NCBI GenBank assembly: GCA_041392205.1
Contig: JAWKMO010000005.1
Location: 62,001-126,000, forward strand
DNA: 64,000 nucleotides
Reading direction: 5' to 3'
Source: Halomarinibacterium sp041392205
GTDB taxonomy: Bacteria > Bacteroidota > Bacteroidia > Flavobacteriales > Flavobacteriaceae
Part shown: positions 51,505 to 60,785 of the stretch, piece after piece
Layout of the letters: the number at the start of each line of letters is the position of its first letter
How positions within the stretch are numbered: position 1 is the first letter of the stretch
Made by a program: the position numbers and the translations under genes
Notes under the pieces: generated by a model
Told to the model about the DNA's origin: nothing
The model's input: the letters and a program-made list of their open reading frames with translations, nothing else
Database searches by the model: none

Positions 51505-52038
51505 ATGAAAAAAATGAATTTTTTACCCCTCTTTTTGCTACTTATTGTGGCAACATCCTGCACTACCGTTCGCGTAGCTACAGATTATGACAAAAATGCC
51601 AATTTTGGCAACTACGCTTCTTTTGCTTTTTACAAACCGGGAATTGACAAAGCAAAAATTAGTGATTTAGACAAAAAAAGAATTCTAAGAGCCATTGATG
51701 CTGAACTTTCTGCAAAGGGTATTCAAAAATCAGAAAGCCCTTCAATTTTAGTGAGCATATTTACCAAAGAACAAGAAAGAGTCGATGTTTATAATAACAA
51801 CTTTGGTTGGGGATGGGGATGGAATCCTTGGTGGTATGGTGGTTATTGGGGAAATACCGTTTCAAGAACCACCGAGGGACAATTATATATAGACTTAATA
51901 GATGCTAAAACCAACGAACTTGTATGGCAGGGAGTGGGAAGTGCGAGACTCTATACAGGTTCTAACCTTGAAAAAAAAGAAGAACGAATTCGAGAAATCG
52001 TTCGAGAAATATTAGCTAAATACCCCCCAAGTTTGTAA
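51505..52038 (+). CDS. DUF4136 lipoprotein
   Basis: 177 residues: lipobox ATSC (Cys19), then TTVRVATDYDKNANFGNYAS and a Trp/Gly-rich stretch (NNFGWGWGWNPWWYGGYWG) near residue 95-113, ending with EGQLYIDLIDAKTNELVWQG. This is the DUF4136 pattern: a conserved FxxYxxY-like start, Gly/Trp-rich loop and DLxDxxxxxLVW strand. Envelope lipoprotein of unknown function. It lies 11 bases after hutU and ends at a strong terminator. Confidence 0.85.
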   Translation: MKKMNFLPLFLLLIVATSCTTVRVATDYDKNANFGNYASFAFYKPGIDKAKISDLDKKRILRAIDAELSAKGIQKSESPSILVSIFTKEQERVDVYNNNFGWGWGWNPWWYGGYWGNTVSRTTEGQLYIDLIDAKTNELVWQGVGSARLYTGSNLEKKEERIREIVREILAKYPPSL

Positions 52039-52050
52039 AGATTAAACACA

Positions 52051-52080
52051 AAAAACCCTCCTAAATTGGAGGGTTTTTTT
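52051..52080 (+). terminator. Terminator after the DUF4136 gene
   Basis: AAAAACCCTCC/GGAGGGTTTTT with a six-base loop and a continuing T-run. Confidence 0.9.
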
Positions 52081-52272
52081 GTATGTATTATTTAATATTA
52101 TAAAAATATCAATCTCATGTTACAAATCTTATGAAGATTGTTACAATGGTCTTACTCCCTTACTGTTTTCATGCATAATTTTACACCCAATGGTTGATTC
52201 CCTATAAAAAAATAGGTAAATACCCCTTAAAAAAAAGGGTGTTTATTTCTTTAACAATCAACACATTATAAA

Positions 52273-52280
52273 TAAATTTG
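52273..52280 (+). promoter_or_regulatory. Candidate -7 box of the T9SS repeat protein gene
   Basis: TAAATTTG matches TAnnTTTG exactly, 25 bases before the ATG at 52306. A -33 box is not clear (TTTA around 52250). Confidence 0.4.
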
Positions 52281-52305
52281 TTTAACTAATTATTAAATTA
52301 CTATC

Positions 52306-53391
52306 ATGAAAACAATTTTTACTTTACTATTATCATTAAGTATTACTATGTGTTTTGCACAAGACGTAATGTTTGTGCATACAGCCACTGCGGGTAATAC
52401 CTCCGCAGATTTAACTAGAATTGATCATCCTTCTTTAAATGGAAATCCAAGTGCTGAACTGGTGGTAAGCCACGTATGGAATCCACCAGGATCTCCTGGT
52501 ATTTACAATGAACACAGAACCGGATTGTATTATGATGCTGTTGCTGGGCAATGGGGTGTCTATAATGAAGACGGCGCAAACATTGTGGAAGGTTCTTCCT
52601 ATTTTATTTATTTACAAGAAGGTTCTAATATGTATGTTCACGTTGCCGATGCAGGAAATCAAGGGAGTGATCCTTCATACACCGTTTTAAATCATCCTGA
52701 TATTAATGGAAACCCTAACGCTAATGTAGTAGTAACAACCTACTACAATCCAAACAGCTCCAGAAATGATTTCAACTATGGTACTTGGTATGATGGGTCT
52801 TTTTGGAACCTTTATACGGAAGATGGGTCTCCAATTCAATTTGGCGACGCCTTTATGGTGGCTATTGGTGGAGGAGTTTCTCAATCCTATCGCCATGTAG
52901 CCTCTGCCGGTACTGTTTTTGGTAATTACACCGTTATCGATCATCCTGTTTTAAATGGTAATCCAGATGCTAAGCTAGTATTTATGCATAACTGGGGGGA
53001 AAGTGGTCAACCTTCAAATATTATTGTGGATAAAATATTAGGGGTTTGGTACACAGGAACTAATTGGTCCATCTATACCGAAGATGGGACTGCTTTTCCA
53101 ACAGATTCAGAATACGATTTATTTATTTTTGATGAAAGTTTAGGAACTACTGAAAACACCCTGCAACAAGTTACCATGTTCCCTAATCCAGCTGATAATT
53201 TTGTAACCATCAATACTGAAAATGAAATTACTAAAATTGAAATTTTCAATATTTTAGGACAAGCTGTAAAAGTAATTGAAGGAACTTCAAACACCATGAC
53301 TGTAGATATTTCCTCTCTAACAGCAGGGGCTTATATGGCAAAAGTTACTTCTGGTAATGCTTCAAAAACCTTAAAATTACTTAAATCTTAA
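52306..53391 (+). CDS. Secreted three-repeat protein (DUF7452-like) with T9SS sorting tail
   Basis: 361 residues. Signal peptide (TLLLSLSITMCFAQ), then three about 80-residue repeats, each beginning FVHTATAGNTSAD, YVHVADAGNQGSD or YRHVASAGTVFGN, each containing HP.LNGNP and ending GxWxxYxEDG. The pattern suits the DUF7452 type. The last 70 residues are a T9SS type A sorting domain (MFPNPADNFVTINT, EIFNILGQAVKVIEG, LTAGAYMAKVTS). It is exported through T9SS. Function unknown. Confidence 0.85.
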   Translation: MKTIFTLLLSLSITMCFAQDVMFVHTATAGNTSADLTRIDHPSLNGNPSAELVVSHVWNPPGSPGIYNEHRTGLYYDAVAGQWGVYNEDGANIVEGSSYFIYLQEGSNMYVHVADAGNQGSDPSYTVLNHPDINGNPNANVVVTTYYNPNSSRNDFNYGTWYDGSFWNLYTEDGSPIQFGDAFMVAIGGGVSQSYRHVASAGTVFGNYTVIDHPVLNGNPDAKLVFMHNWGESGQPSNIIVDKILGVWYTGTNWSIYTEDGTAFPTDSEYDLFIFDESLGTTENTLQQVTMFPNPADNFVTINTENEITKIEIFNILGQAVKVIEGTSNTMTVDISSLTAGAYMAKVTSGNASKTLKLLKS

Positions 53392-53417
53392 TTTCACTAA
53401 AACCAAATTTAATTTTA

Positions 53418-53446
53418 AAAAGGCGCCTCAGGGTGCCTTTTTTTAT
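53418..53446 (+). terminator. Terminator after the T9SS repeat protein gene
   Basis: AAAGGCGCC/GGTGCCTTT (one G-T pair) with a short loop, followed by a T-run. It abuts the stop of the convergent nuclease gene. Confidence 0.82.
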
Positions 53447-53769
53447 GGTATATACACTACGGCGTGTCCTTGGTCAACCAACCAATTGTTAATATTCATT
53501 CCATCTAGGAAAATAGTGGCTAAATAGCGTCCGTATTTACCTTGCTTATCCTTGTAAGAATGAATCATTACTTCTTTATCCAAAATTAGATTTCGTAAAA
53601 TATCTCGCACTTGAATACCAATATCCCTATCTTCTCCTCTTAGTTCTGGAGTATTAATTCCGTAAAGTCGTAATTTCATTTCCTGAAAATGGAGAAACCC
53701 TAAATCTACCACAGCGGTAACGGTATCGCCATCATATACATCTATAATTTTAGCTTTGTATTGGTACAT
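53443..53769 (-). CDS. Staphylococcal-type nuclease domain protein
   Basis: 108 residues: KAKIIDVYDGDTVTAVVDLG, LRLYGINTPELRGEDRD and KQGKYGRYLATIFLDGMNIN. These are the SNase-fold nucleases' conserved DGDT, RLxGIxTPE and YGRxLA blocks, including the catalytic Arg of YGR and of LRL. It has no signal peptide, unlike secreted thermonucleases, so it is probably cytoplasmic or exported by a different route. Single gene. The role is unknown. Confidence 0.9.
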   Translation of the reverse strand: MYQYKAKIIDVYDGDTVTAVVDLGFLHFQEMKLRLYGINTPELRGEDRDIGIQVRDILRNLILDKEVMIHSYKDKQGKYGRYLATIFLDGMNINNWLVDQGHAVVYIP

Positions 53770-53876
53770 AATTTTAGTTTTCCTTAAAATTAAGACACAC
53801 TAAGTTCTTGTGAAAGGGGGTTTTACCCTAAAATTAAAAATGGTATTCCTTTAAAAATCAATTATCCCAAGTAAAA

Positions 53877-55490
53877 TTATTTCTTAATAATGCGAAGAGT
53901 CTGACTTACGTTATTTTCTGCAATAATTTTTACAAAATAAATCCCCGAGGCCCACGATGTACAATTAAGAGTAATTTCATTTTTATGGATTTCATCTCTA
54001 GTAATTAGCTGCTCGCCTTTTGAAGTATAAACAATCACCTTTTTTAATAAAACCTCTGCCTCCAATAAGAGTTGGTTTTCAACCGGGTTTAGATATCGTA
54101 TTACCAAAGGAATTTCCTTATCGCCAACACCTAATTCTTCATCCAAAAAATTTTGGGCATACAGTCTTTCACCACCTCCTTTATTTTCAATAAAAACTGC
54201 TACACTTTGATGATTTACGGGGGTTGTATAATGAATTCTACTTTTATTAGCACTAAAAGTTGCTACGGGACGAGATTCTTCAGGCCAAACAAAATCACCG
54301 TTTTCATCTAAGTAGACCACCTCTAAAGTTGTAGGCGAAGCTCCGTTATCAAATCCTTTTTTTAAGAGAAACAACGGACTATCATTTTTCAATTGCAACG
54401 CACCGGCATGAACATTATCACTTCCAATGGCATAGACTTCTTTAGCATTGTCTCCCAAGAGTCTTGCCCCTGTATCTTTGTCAAACTTTTGCACATATTC
54501 GCCGTTTTCACTTTGCGAAGTATTAGTATAATTACAAACTGCCCAAATATTTTGAGAACCGGCTTCAAAAGCAATTTCAGTATACGTTTCATAGTTGGTT
54601 TGATTGGTATCAAAATCAGATCCATTGATACCCCAAGGCAAAGTGCCATCCGGGTCTATACGCTGTAAAAAGGAGTCAAATCGTACTCCTGTAGACCCAA
54701 AATAACCCATATACATTACATCTCCATCCTGCAATCCTGTATAGCTTCTGTTAAAAGCTGTTGCCTGACTACAAATTTGCACTGCAGTTCCCCAAACGGT
54801 ATCTCCATTAGCATCGTACCTTTGTGCATATAGATGAGAGTTAATCCCGCCAATTAATTTATGGTATACCAAGCCAAAATCACCTCCCGAAAGTTCAAAC
54901 AAATTGGCTGGTGCGGTATCTGTAGCACCCACTTCAATGGGTTGATTTGAAGGCCAAAGATTGTTCCCATTAGTATCTATTTTTTGTAACAAACCACCCG
55001 ATCCCGAGTACCAACTCACTATAATACTACCATCCAAAAGAGGAAGTACTGTCACCAAATTACCATTCCCAATATTCTCTCCCGAAGGGCCCCACAGACT
55101 GTTTCCGTTGGCATCCAGCTTAAATACAAAAGCAGGATCTCCTCCTCCGGTTCCGGTAACCCCAATGTACAGATTATCATTGGCGTCCAACACCATACTC
55201 CAAATAACCGTAAAGGTACTCATAGGGATAAGATCACTTACCAGAGCACCATCGTTTCCTAGCAATTGATTGCCATTAACATCCAATATTTGCAATCGTA
55301 GTTCGTAATTGGTAGGTGCTGCTACCGATTTCCAAAAAACCACATACGTATTACCATTAGCGCCTCCAAGGGCTTTCATATCGCCCCCTTCACTATCTAC
55401 TACTAAGGTATTTAAAGCTGTATCGGTGGTCCACTGTGCGTTGGCAAAAGTGAAAAAGAAGATTAAAAAAAAGGCGGAAAGAATTTTCAT
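53877..55490 (-). CDS. Secreted propeller-like protein with T9SS sorting tail
   Basis: 537 residues: signal peptide (FFLIFFFTFANAQ). A series of strands of the type FVFKLDANGNSLWGPSGENI, LLQKIDTNGNNLWPSNQ and LYAQRYDANGDTVWGTAVQI resembles beta-propeller blades. The last 80 residues (VIRYLNPVENQLLLEAEVL, IVYTSKGEQLITRDE and WASGIYFVKIIAEN) form a T9SS type A tail. Export to the surface is expected. Function unknown. It is divergent from nothing close and stands alone upstream of the E1 gene. Confidence 0.83.
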   Translation of the reverse strand: MKILSAFFLIFFFTFANAQWTTDTALNTLVVDSEGGDMKALGGANGNTYVVFWKSVAAPTNYELRLQILDVNGNQLLGNDGALVSDLIPMSTFTVIWSMVLDANDNLYIGVTGTGGGDPAFVFKLDANGNSLWGPSGENIGNGNLVTVLPLLDGSIIVSWYSGSGGLLQKIDTNGNNLWPSNQPIEVGATDTAPANLFELSGGDFGLVYHKLIGGINSHLYAQRYDANGDTVWGTAVQICSQATAFNRSYTGLQDGDVMYMGYFGSTGVRFDSFLQRIDPDGTLPWGINGSDFDTNQTNYETYTEIAFEAGSQNIWAVCNYTNTSQSENGEYVQKFDKDTGARLLGDNAKEVYAIGSDNVHAGALQLKNDSPLFLLKKGFDNGASPTTLEVVYLDENGDFVWPEESRPVATFSANKSRIHYTTPVNHQSVAVFIENKGGGERLYAQNFLDEELGVGDKEIPLVIRYLNPVENQLLLEAEVLLKKVIVYTSKGEQLITRDEIHKNEITLNCTSWASGIYFVKIIAENNVSQTLRIIKK

Positions 55491-55526
55491 AGTTAAAATA
55501 TAATTACGTTAAAACACCAAATGTAT

Positions 55527-57611
55527 TTAATAATTTAGTACTTCCAGTATTTTTCTTTTCACTTTTTTTACGGAAGGAATCATAGTTTGTTCCAATGTTG
55601 AATTTAACGGAATGGCAGGCATATTTTCGGAACCTACAAGCATTACTGGGGCATCCAAATATTGAAAACACTCTTCTTGAATTTTGCCTTGAATGCTTCT
55701 GCTAAAACCATTTTCTGAAGGTTCTTCGGTAACAATTAAACATTTACCACATTTTTTAACGCTTTTATAAATGGTTTCCCAATCAATAGGATGCAAGGTT
55801 CGTAAATCCACAATTTCAATTCGGTCTTGCATATCCAACTCTTCCGAAGCATTCATGGCCCAATGGACACCCATTCCATAGGTAATAATGGAAAGTGTTT
55901 CTACCTCCTCTTGTTTCCAAATTTCCTGTAACACCCATGCTTTTCCAAAAGGGAGCACGTAGTCTTCTGATGGTTCCAAGCTAGTGGCGCCTTTAGTGCC
56001 GGGAACTTTACTCCAGTACAATCCTTTATGTTCAAAAATAACTACTGGATTTGGATCGTAATACGCAGCTTTGAGCAAACCTTTTAAATCGGCTCCATTA
56101 CTGGGATAAGCTATTTTTAATCCGCGAATATTGGTCACAATACTTTCCACCGAAGACGAATGGTAGGGTCCCCCGCTTCCGTAGGCGCCAATAGGTACTC
56201 TAAGAATCATAGAAACCGGCCATTTTCCGTTTGACAAATAACAACTTCGGGAAACTTCCGTAAATAATTGATTAAGCCCTGGCCAAATATAATCGGCAAA
56301 CTGAACCTCCACAATCGGTTTTAATCCTACGGCACTCATCCCTACCGTAGAACCCACGATAAAGGCTTCTTGAATGGGCGTATTAAACACCCGATTGTCC
56401 CCAAACTTTTGTGCTAAAGTCGCCGCTTCACGAAACACGCCTCCCAGCCTTCCTCCAACATCTTGACCATACAACAAACACTCTTTGTGTTTTGCCATCA
56501 ATTCCTCTATTGCAAATAAGGCGCAATCTACCATCACAACTCTTTCGGCATCTTTTGGAGAACGTTCTCCTACCTCTTCAGTGATGGATGTTGGGGCAAA
56601 ATCGTGCGTAAATAAATCTTCTGGTTTTGGGTCTTCCGCTTTTATTGCTTTTTCAAAATCGGAGCGAACTTTAGCAATACATTCATTTTCTATTTGCTGA
56701 ATTTCGCTTTTAGTATATCCATATTCCTCCATCAGCTTTTGCATTTTCGGATACGGATCTTGAGTGCGAGCTTCTTCCAAATCGTCTCGATACCACTCCA
56801 TACGAACCCCCGATGTATGGTGATTTAACAAAGGAACCTTTGCATGGACCAAATAAGGACGTCTTTCTTTACGTATAATTTCAATGACTTTTTGAATAGT
56901 TTGGTAGCTTTCTTCAAAATTGGTTCCGTCGATGGAAATTGCTTCGAGTCCGTGAAACCCCTTGGCATATTCAAAAGCATTTTGCGCACGAGTTTCTTCG
57001 GCATTTGCTGAAATATCCCAACCGTTATCCTGCACTAAATATAATACAGGAAGTTGCTTTAAAGCCGCCATTTGAAAAGCTTCGGCAATCTCTCCTTCGG
57101 TAACAGAAGCATCTCCTAACGAACAAACTACTACCGGTTTTTCATCCAGATTACACAACCCTTCTGCTTCCTTATACCAAAATCCCAATCCTACCCCTGT
57201 TGCAGGAATGGCTTGCATTCCTGTGGCTGAACTTTGATGTGGTATTTTTGGTTTATCATCCTCTTTTAAACTGGGGTGCGAATAATAGGTTCTTCCACCG
57301 GAAAAAGGATCGTCTCGCTTGGCTAATACCTGAAGCATTAAATCGTAGGGTTGCATCCCAATAGCTAACAACATGGAATCATCTCGATAGTAGGGAAAAG
57401 CATAATCCTGAGGTTTCAATTGCATTCCTACAGCCGTTTGTATCACCTCATGACCGCGTGATGTGGCGTGAACATATTTGGATACCGCCTTAAAGTTTTC
57501 TTCATACAAAAACGTCATGGCTTTGGCGGTGCAAAGGTTGGCAAACGCTCTAACCAAGGTTTCTTTATTTACTTTTGAATTCTTCAAATTTATTTTTTCT
57601 TCCTTTATCAT
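55527..57611 (-). CDS. 2-oxo acid dehydrogenase E1, alpha and beta fused (branched-chain type)
   Basis: 694 residues. The ThDP-binding E1-alpha half (residues 1-330; FPYYRDDSMLLAIGMQPYDL, SLGDASVTEGEIAEAFQMAA, LVQDNGWDIS) is joined to the E1-beta half (from about 370; LLYGQDVGGRLGGVFREAAT, RVFNTPIQEAFIVGSTVGMS, RVPIGAYGSGGPYHSSSVES). It decarboxylates a 2-oxo acid and passes the acyl group to the E2 encoded just upstream (overlap ATGA). The fusion is common in Bacteroidetes. Its place beside paaZ and paaY-like genes raises the possibility that phenylpyruvate is a substrate (inference). Confidence 0.9.
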   Translation of the reverse strand: MIKEEKINLKNSKVNKETLVRAFANLCTAKAMTFLYEENFKAVSKYVHATSRGHEVIQTAVGMQLKPQDYAFPYYRDDSMLLAIGMQPYDLMLQVLAKRDDPFSGGRTYYSHPSLKEDDKPKIPHQSSATGMQAIPATGVGLGFWYKEAEGLCNLDEKPVVVCSLGDASVTEGEIAEAFQMAALKQLPVLYLVQDNGWDISANAEETRAQNAFEYAKGFHGLEAISIDGTNFEESYQTIQKVIEIIRKERRPYLVHAKVPLLNHHTSGVRMEWYRDDLEEARTQDPYPKMQKLMEEYGYTKSEIQQIENECIAKVRSDFEKAIKAEDPKPEDLFTHDFAPTSITEEVGERSPKDAERVVMVDCALFAIEELMAKHKECLLYGQDVGGRLGGVFREAATLAQKFGDNRVFNTPIQEAFIVGSTVGMSAVGLKPIVEVQFADYIWPGLNQLFTEVSRSCYLSNGKWPVSMILRVPIGAYGSGGPYHSSSVESIVTNIRGLKIAYPSNGADLKGLLKAAYYDPNPVVIFEHKGLYWSKVPGTKGATSLEPSEDYVLPFGKAWVLQEIWKQEEVETLSIITYGMGVHWAMNASEELDMQDRIEIVDLRTLHPIDWETIYKSVKKCGKCLIVTEEPSENGFSRSIQGKIQEECFQYLDAPVMLVGSENMPAIPLNSTLEQTMIPSVKKVKRKILEVLNY

Positions 57612-58933
57612 ATAGCCCTATTCCCATCAAACTGTTCCATCTCATCGGCGATTCTTCGTAAAAACGAACCTGCCAGATATCCATCTACAATTCTGTGATC
57701 GAACGAAAGTGACAGATACATCATACTTCTAATTTCAATCACATCGCCTTCTGGTTTTTCGATAACTTCAGCCCTTTTCTTTATAATTCCCGTAGCTAAA
57801 ATGGCAGCTTCCGGCTGATTGATAATAGGTGTCCCCATGAGACTCCCAAAAGTTCCCACATTACTTATGGTGAACGTGGAGCCTTTGGTTTCATCAGCAG
57901 ATAATTTTCCATCCCGCGCTTTCGAAGCCAAATCATTGGTAGTTATGGCTAATTCGGCTAACGATTTTTTATCCGCATTCCGCACAACGGGAACAATTAA
58001 ATTCCCTGAGGGCAATGCTGTCGCCATTCCAATATGGATAGCTTCCTTTACAATGATGTTTTTTCCATCCAACGAGGAATTAATCATTGGGTAATCTTTA
58101 ATTGCTTTTGCAACACATTCTATAAATAAAGGTGTAAATGTGAGCTTTTCATGGTATTTTTTTTGAAAATCTACTTTCACTTTATTTCTCCAATTCACCA
58201 TCTCTGTAAGGTCTGCTTCTACATACGCCGTTACATGTGGGGAAGTATGCTTACTGAACACCATATGGTCTGCAATCATTTGTCGCATACGGTCCATCTC
58301 TACAATCTTTCCTTTGCCTTTGTCAAATTGTAAATCGGGAATTTTAAATCCGTTAGTTTCTGAAACGGGTTGTGCAAATTTGAAGGGTCTTCCATCGGCA
58401 ATATAATGCATCACATCACTCTTCCGAAGTCTGCCTTCATTTCCGGTTGCCGGAATGCGGGCCAATTCCTCAAAACTAATATGGTGTTGTTTTGCAATAC
58501 TTTCCACCAAAGGTGAAATAAATACATTGTCATTTACTTGAAATGCCTTTGTAATATTTTGAGGCTTTTCTTTTTTTGTAGCTGAAACAGATTCAGCTTG
58601 CTTCTTAGTTTTTTGAGACGTCTCGACTGCACTTCGACTAAGCTCAGTGCCCACGCTCGATGGGGCCGTTTTTTTCTTTTCTAATGGTTTTCCATCACTG
58701 TCTATAATAGCAATAGGAGCTCCTATTTCAATCACTGCATTGGGTTCATACAACAATTCCACAATAGTCCCTGAAAGGGTCGAGGGCACTTCGCTATCTA
58801 CCTTATCGGTGGCAACTTCCAGCAAAATTTCATCCACTTCAATAGTATCGCCTTCAGCTTTATTCCATTTAATGATGGTAGCTTCGGTAATACTTTCACC
58901 TAAGCGTGGCATTTTGAATTCGATGTGTGGCAT
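57608..58933 (-). CDS. 2-oxo acid dehydrogenase E2 (dihydrolipoamide acyltransferase)
   Basis: 441 residues: lipoyl domain with the lipoylated Lys in LLEVATDKVDSEV (about residue 44), a linker, a peripheral-subunit-binding domain (FISPLVESIAKQHHISFEEL to about residue 175), and the acyltransferase core (about 200-441) ending with the catalytic SLSFDHRIVDG. It transfers acyl groups from E1 to CoA. The linker around residues 89-106 (SSVGTELSRSAVETSQ) is written by a copy of the family A repeat. Its start overlaps the paaY-like stop (TGATG). Confidence 0.95.
   Translation of the reverse strand: MPHIEFKMPRLGESITEATIIKWNKAEGDTIEVDEILLEVATDKVDSEVPSTLSGTIVELLYEPNAVIEIGAPIAIIDSDGKPLEKKKTAPSSVGTELSRSAVETSQKTKKQAESVSATKKEKPQNITKAFQVNDNVFISPLVESIAKQHHISFEELARIPATGNEGRLRKSDVMHYIADGRPFKFAQPVSETNGFKIPDLQFDKGKGKIVEMDRMRQMIADHMVFSKHTSPHVTAYVEADLTEMVNWRNKVKVDFQKKYHEKLTFTPLFIECVAKAIKDYPMINSSLDGKNIIVKEAIHIGMATALPSGNLIVPVVRNADKKSLAELAITTNDLASKARDGKLSADETKGSTFTISNVGTFGSLMGTPIINQPEAAILATGIIKKRAEVIEKPEGDVIEIRSMMYLSLSFDHRIVDGYLAGSFLRRIADEMEQFDGNRAI
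58618..58660 (-). repeat. Family A-related repeat inside the E2 linker
   Basis: Minus-strand GTCGAAGTGCAGTCGAGAC aligns with the 1486-1505 core (GTCGA, GCAGTCGAGAC) and is preceded by a further inverted CACTGAGCTTAGTCGAAGTG. It is read in frame without disturbing the lipoyl or binding domain. Confidence 0.85.
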
Positions 58934-59529
58934 CAGTTTCTTTTATATTCTTGTAATGTTTTATAAAAATCTTCTTGTTTGGGTCTCTGCTTCGGAATTT
59001 CTCGCAAGGGTGCTACTTCTTTCAATGTTTCAAAGCAATCCTTGGGTAATTGCTGATACAATTTGGTTCCAGCGGTTTTCCAAGCTATCATGTCATCGGT
59101 AACTTCTTTAATAGCTTTCGCAGGATTACCAACAATCAATTGTCTTGCTTTAAAAACAGTTTCGGCTTTAACAAAACTCAAGGCACCTACAATACATTCA
59201 TCGCCTATGATCGCATCATCCATTATCACGCTATTCATTCCTATTAAACAGTTGCGTCCTAAATTAGCCCCGTGAATCACGGCTCCGTGTCCAACGTGAG
59301 CACTTTCCTTTAAGACGATACTTTTACCGGGAAACATATGTACCGTACAATTTTCCTGCACATTAACTCCATCTTCCAGAATAATTTCTCCCCAATCACC
59401 GCGAATGGCAGCCCCCGGACCTATATAGCAATTTTTCCCAATAATCACGTTACCGGTAACCGCAGCCAAAGGATGCACAAAACTGGATTCGTGAACTACG
59501 GGAATATGTCCTTTAAAAGTGTAAATCAT
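58933..59529 (-). CDS. paaY: PaaY-like hexapeptide-repeat protein
   Basis: 198 residues of left-handed beta-helix repeats (VTGNVIIGKNCYIGPGAAIR, VNVQENCTVHMFPGKSIVLK, AHVGHGAVIHGANLGRNCLI) with a zinc-site-like HVGHGAVIHG and a C-terminal helix. It resembles PaaY/CaiE gamma-carbonic-anhydrase-like proteins. PaaY is known as a thioesterase that relieves inhibition by stalled ring-hydroxylation intermediates of phenylacetate degradation. The context with paaZ supports that, though carnitine CaiE-type relatives are similar. Its stop overlaps the E2 start. Confidence 0.85.
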   Translation of the reverse strand: MIYTFKGHIPVVHESSFVHPLAAVTGNVIIGKNCYIGPGAAIRGDWGEIILEDGVNVQENCTVHMFPGKSIVLKESAHVGHGAVIHGANLGRNCLIGMNSVIMDDAIIGDECIVGALSFVKAETVFKARQLIVGNPAKAIKEVTDDMIAWKTAGTKLYQQLPKDCFETLKEVAPLREIPKQRPKQEDFYKTLQEYKRN

Positions 59530-59530
59530 A

Positions 59531-60785
59531 TTATTCTTTATGGAATAGTTTTACCGTTTGATCGATCCAATCTTCGTTTAGATTTAATTCTATATCCACA
59601 GGAATACCTACTCCTTCATAGGCTAGAAACTCTGAAAAGTTCATGTCGGTTACTTTGTAATAATAGTTGCCGGAAGGTAATACCACCCGATTTCCATAAT
59701 TACTTCCATAACTTAATATCCCGGAGGAAGAGTGCCCTAATACCTTCACATTTTTTGAGAATCGCATACGTTGGGTAGTAATTTCGGCATTGCTGGCTGT
59801 TTTAATATTTACCAAAATATAAATTTTCCCCTCTTTAAATTCTTTTTCTATAAATTTTTGGAAAGGCTTAGACACTTTATCTCCCCCACCAGAATTATTC
59901 CTAAGATCTAAGATGAGGTTCTTTTCCATCTTCAAATTCTTCAAGTCATTTAAAAAAAAGCTGCCTCATTTCTATTAGAATCCTGCATCCCAAAAGAGCC
60001 CAACCGAATGTATGAAATACCCTCTTTAATTTTTTTGTACTCAAATGATTTGGAGGTGTCATCCAAATTAAAATAATCTTTTGCAATGTATCCTTCTTCC
60101 AGTTTAACTGTATTAATCTTCCATCTACAAATTTTTCATTAGAAATAGCAAGCCATCTTTTATCTTTAAAATGTGCGTGATGATAGTAATAATTACCTTT
60201 TGAGGAAGGGTGTAAACGAAACACTAATTGACCCTTCTCCCAAATTGGAAAAGGAGCTTTTAATACAATTCCGTCATAATATGTTTGCCCCTTAGGTTGA
60301 AAAACGCCAACCTTAAACCCATCTTTATAATATATACCTTCCAATTGATGGAAAGGAGCATTACTTAGCCTCCTTTCTAGGGAATCTAGTGCTATAGAAG
60401 TTTTAGGAAAGTTTAAAAATTCATCTGAAGTGAGATAGGCATTAATGGTTGTTTCTTCTGAAAAATTTTCGGAAGAAAGCAATTTTGGAACAGACCGTAA
60501 TCTAAAATGCTCATCATCGATTAAGTAGGACAGTTGATTTAATAAGGCAAAACAATCGAATTCCGTTTCCTTGCAAGAAATTTTATTTTTTAAATCGGAG
60601 TATTTTACATCAAAATCTTCTTTACGCTTTCCCTTTATTTGATCTTTATAGGAAACTGTTTTTTGAATTTCTGAATAATAATATTCCAAATCTGCTTTAC
60701 AAAAGCAGTCGTTTTGAGAAATTGCATTTTGTAGGGTGAATTGCAAAATAAAAAAGAAGCCTATTGTATTCAGTTTTACGATCAT
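59531..60785 (-). pseudogene. S41 family peptidase, broken by two frameshifts
   Basis: The signal peptide and N-terminal part (from the ATG at 60785) and the catalytic end (LILDLRNNSGGGDKV, TASNAEITTQRM) are in different frames. Between them, a third frame reads KINTVKLEEGYIAKDYFNL through SYIRLGSFGMQDSN, which fits the missing middle. A one-base loss near 60119-60122 (GGAAG) shifts frame once, and one T short in a run of eight T at about 59953-59960 shifts it again. Restoring a base at each place would join all three parts into one about 420-residue S41 peptidase. It may be a true pseudogene or a sequence error. Its ATG overlaps the enoyl-CoA hydratase stop (ATGA). Confidence 0.8.
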
